From an uncultured Bacilli bacterium (GTDB taxonomy: Bacteria > Bacillota_I > Bacilli_A > RF39 > UBA660), in assembly GCA_947626655.1 (NCBI GenBank), contig CANQTA010000011.1, positions 1 to 33,063 of the forward strand: a stretch of DNA of 33,063 bases, written 5' to 3'. Numbering within the stretch: position 1 is the stretch's first letter; the number at the start of each line of letters is the position of its first letter. Below, piece by piece: positions 32,951 through 33,063 of the stretch. The notes below the pieces were generated by a model. It ran no database searches, was not told where the DNA came from, and saw only the letters and a list, made by a program, of their open reading frames with translations. Position numbers and translations under genes: made by a program.

Positions 32951-33004
32951 AATGATACCTTATCATTAGTTAAAATGATACCATTAATATTAATGATGTA
33001 TAAT
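32951..33004 (+). promoter_or_regulatory. Palindrome-rich promoter/operator of the gene at 33033
   Basis: TATAAT is at 32999-33004, without a good -35. AATGATA-CCT-TATCATT (32951-32967) is a perfect dyad, AATGATACC recurs at 32974-32982, and CATTAATATTAATG (32982-32995) is a perfect 14-bp palindrome in the spacer. This suggests binding of a dimeric regulator. Confidence 0.6.
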
Positions 33005-33032
33005 ATCTCTAGAAAGGAGATATTTTTATTAT

Positions 33033-33063
33033 ATGCATAATAAAGAATATGCATTAAAACTTG
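33033..33063 (+). CDS. Start of an unidentified gene, cut by the window end
   Basis: ATG at 33033 opens a frame reading MHNKEYALKL before the window ends. AAAGGAGA (33013-33020) is its ribosome binding site. Too little is visible to name it; a self-controlled regulator would fit the palindromes upstream. Confidence 0.5.
   Translation, partial: MHNKEYALKL

Noticed and set aside
33002-33024. AATATCTC/GAGATATT hairpin as a terminator or as a mask of the ribosome binding site
   Set aside because: The -10 at 32999-33004 puts the start of transcription near 33011, so the left arm would not be in the RNA.
1-33063. Mycoplasma-type code with TGA as Trp
   Set aside because: TGA ends well-defined genes (for example 2693-2695 and 10558-10560), and Trp positions use TGG throughout.
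1-33063. CRISPR array, rRNA or tRNA genes
   Set aside because: No regularly spaced direct repeats and no recognisable structural RNA were found on reading either strand.

Overview
The window is a strongly AT-rich chromosomal segment that uses the standard code: TGA ends several genes and TGG encodes Trp. The Gram-positive style ribosome binding sites, YfhO, DUF1292, CotF-like coat proteins and secE-nusG point to a low-GC Bacillota of class Bacilli, probably an RF39-like or Erysipelotrichales-like gut lineage. The lineage is an inference; no rRNA or tRNA gene is present to fix it.

Layout. 1-2700 holds a short Rpn-like ORF and a YfhO-type membrane glycosyltransferase. 2757-5353 is an operon of four small single-TM, mostly Cys-containing pilin-like proteins and a TadZ/CpaE-like protein with a degenerate P-loop. 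5328-6975 is a complete IS66-family element (ISBst12-like, single transposase) with 16-bp perfect terminal inverted repeats and an 8-bp target duplication. It landed inside the stop codon of the TadZ-like gene. 7005-21959 is a type IV secretion system (T4SS): two VirB2/TrbC-like pilins, a YwaF-like membrane protein, a large pilin-like protein with a repeated ectodomain, VirB6-like, PrgI/VirB3-like, a separate VirB4 N-terminal-like protein (TrsD type), VirB4, a 61-aa unknown, a 978-aa wall hydrolase (SGNH + M23 + tail-lysozyme domains), a VirB8/TcpC-like protein and a VirD4 coupling ATPase. No relaxase, integrase or attachment site was found.

21990-28770 is ordinary chromosome: a small rhodanese, a TVP38/VTT membrane protein, an unknown membrane protein with DUF1292 and lipoprotein neighbours, a CotF-like pair on the minus strand, a CmpB-like membrane protein, an SDR and PLP-lyase pair, and secE-nusG. 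28821-32863 is on the minus strand: a small Cys-His-Asp protein, an SsuABC/ThiXYZ-like ABC transporter operon and a SleB-type wall hydrolase. A new plus-strand gene begins at 33033 behind a palindrome-rich promoter.

How the genes fit together. The T4SS block has the two ATPases (VirB4, VirD4), inner-membrane parts (VirB3-, VirB6- and VirB8-like), pilins and a wall-piercing enzyme expected of a Gram-positive secretion channel. The order resembles the trsC-trsD-trsE block of staphylococcal plasmids and the pilin-VirB6-PrgI-VirB4 block of mycoplasma ICEs. It is divided by promoters with 17-bp spacers and by intrinsic terminators, which should allow high separate expression of the first pilin. 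The most interesting features are the pairing of a Tad-like pilin/TadZ operon with a relaxase-less T4SS, the pilin module fused to a repeat ectodomain, and the multi-enzyme wall hydrolase.
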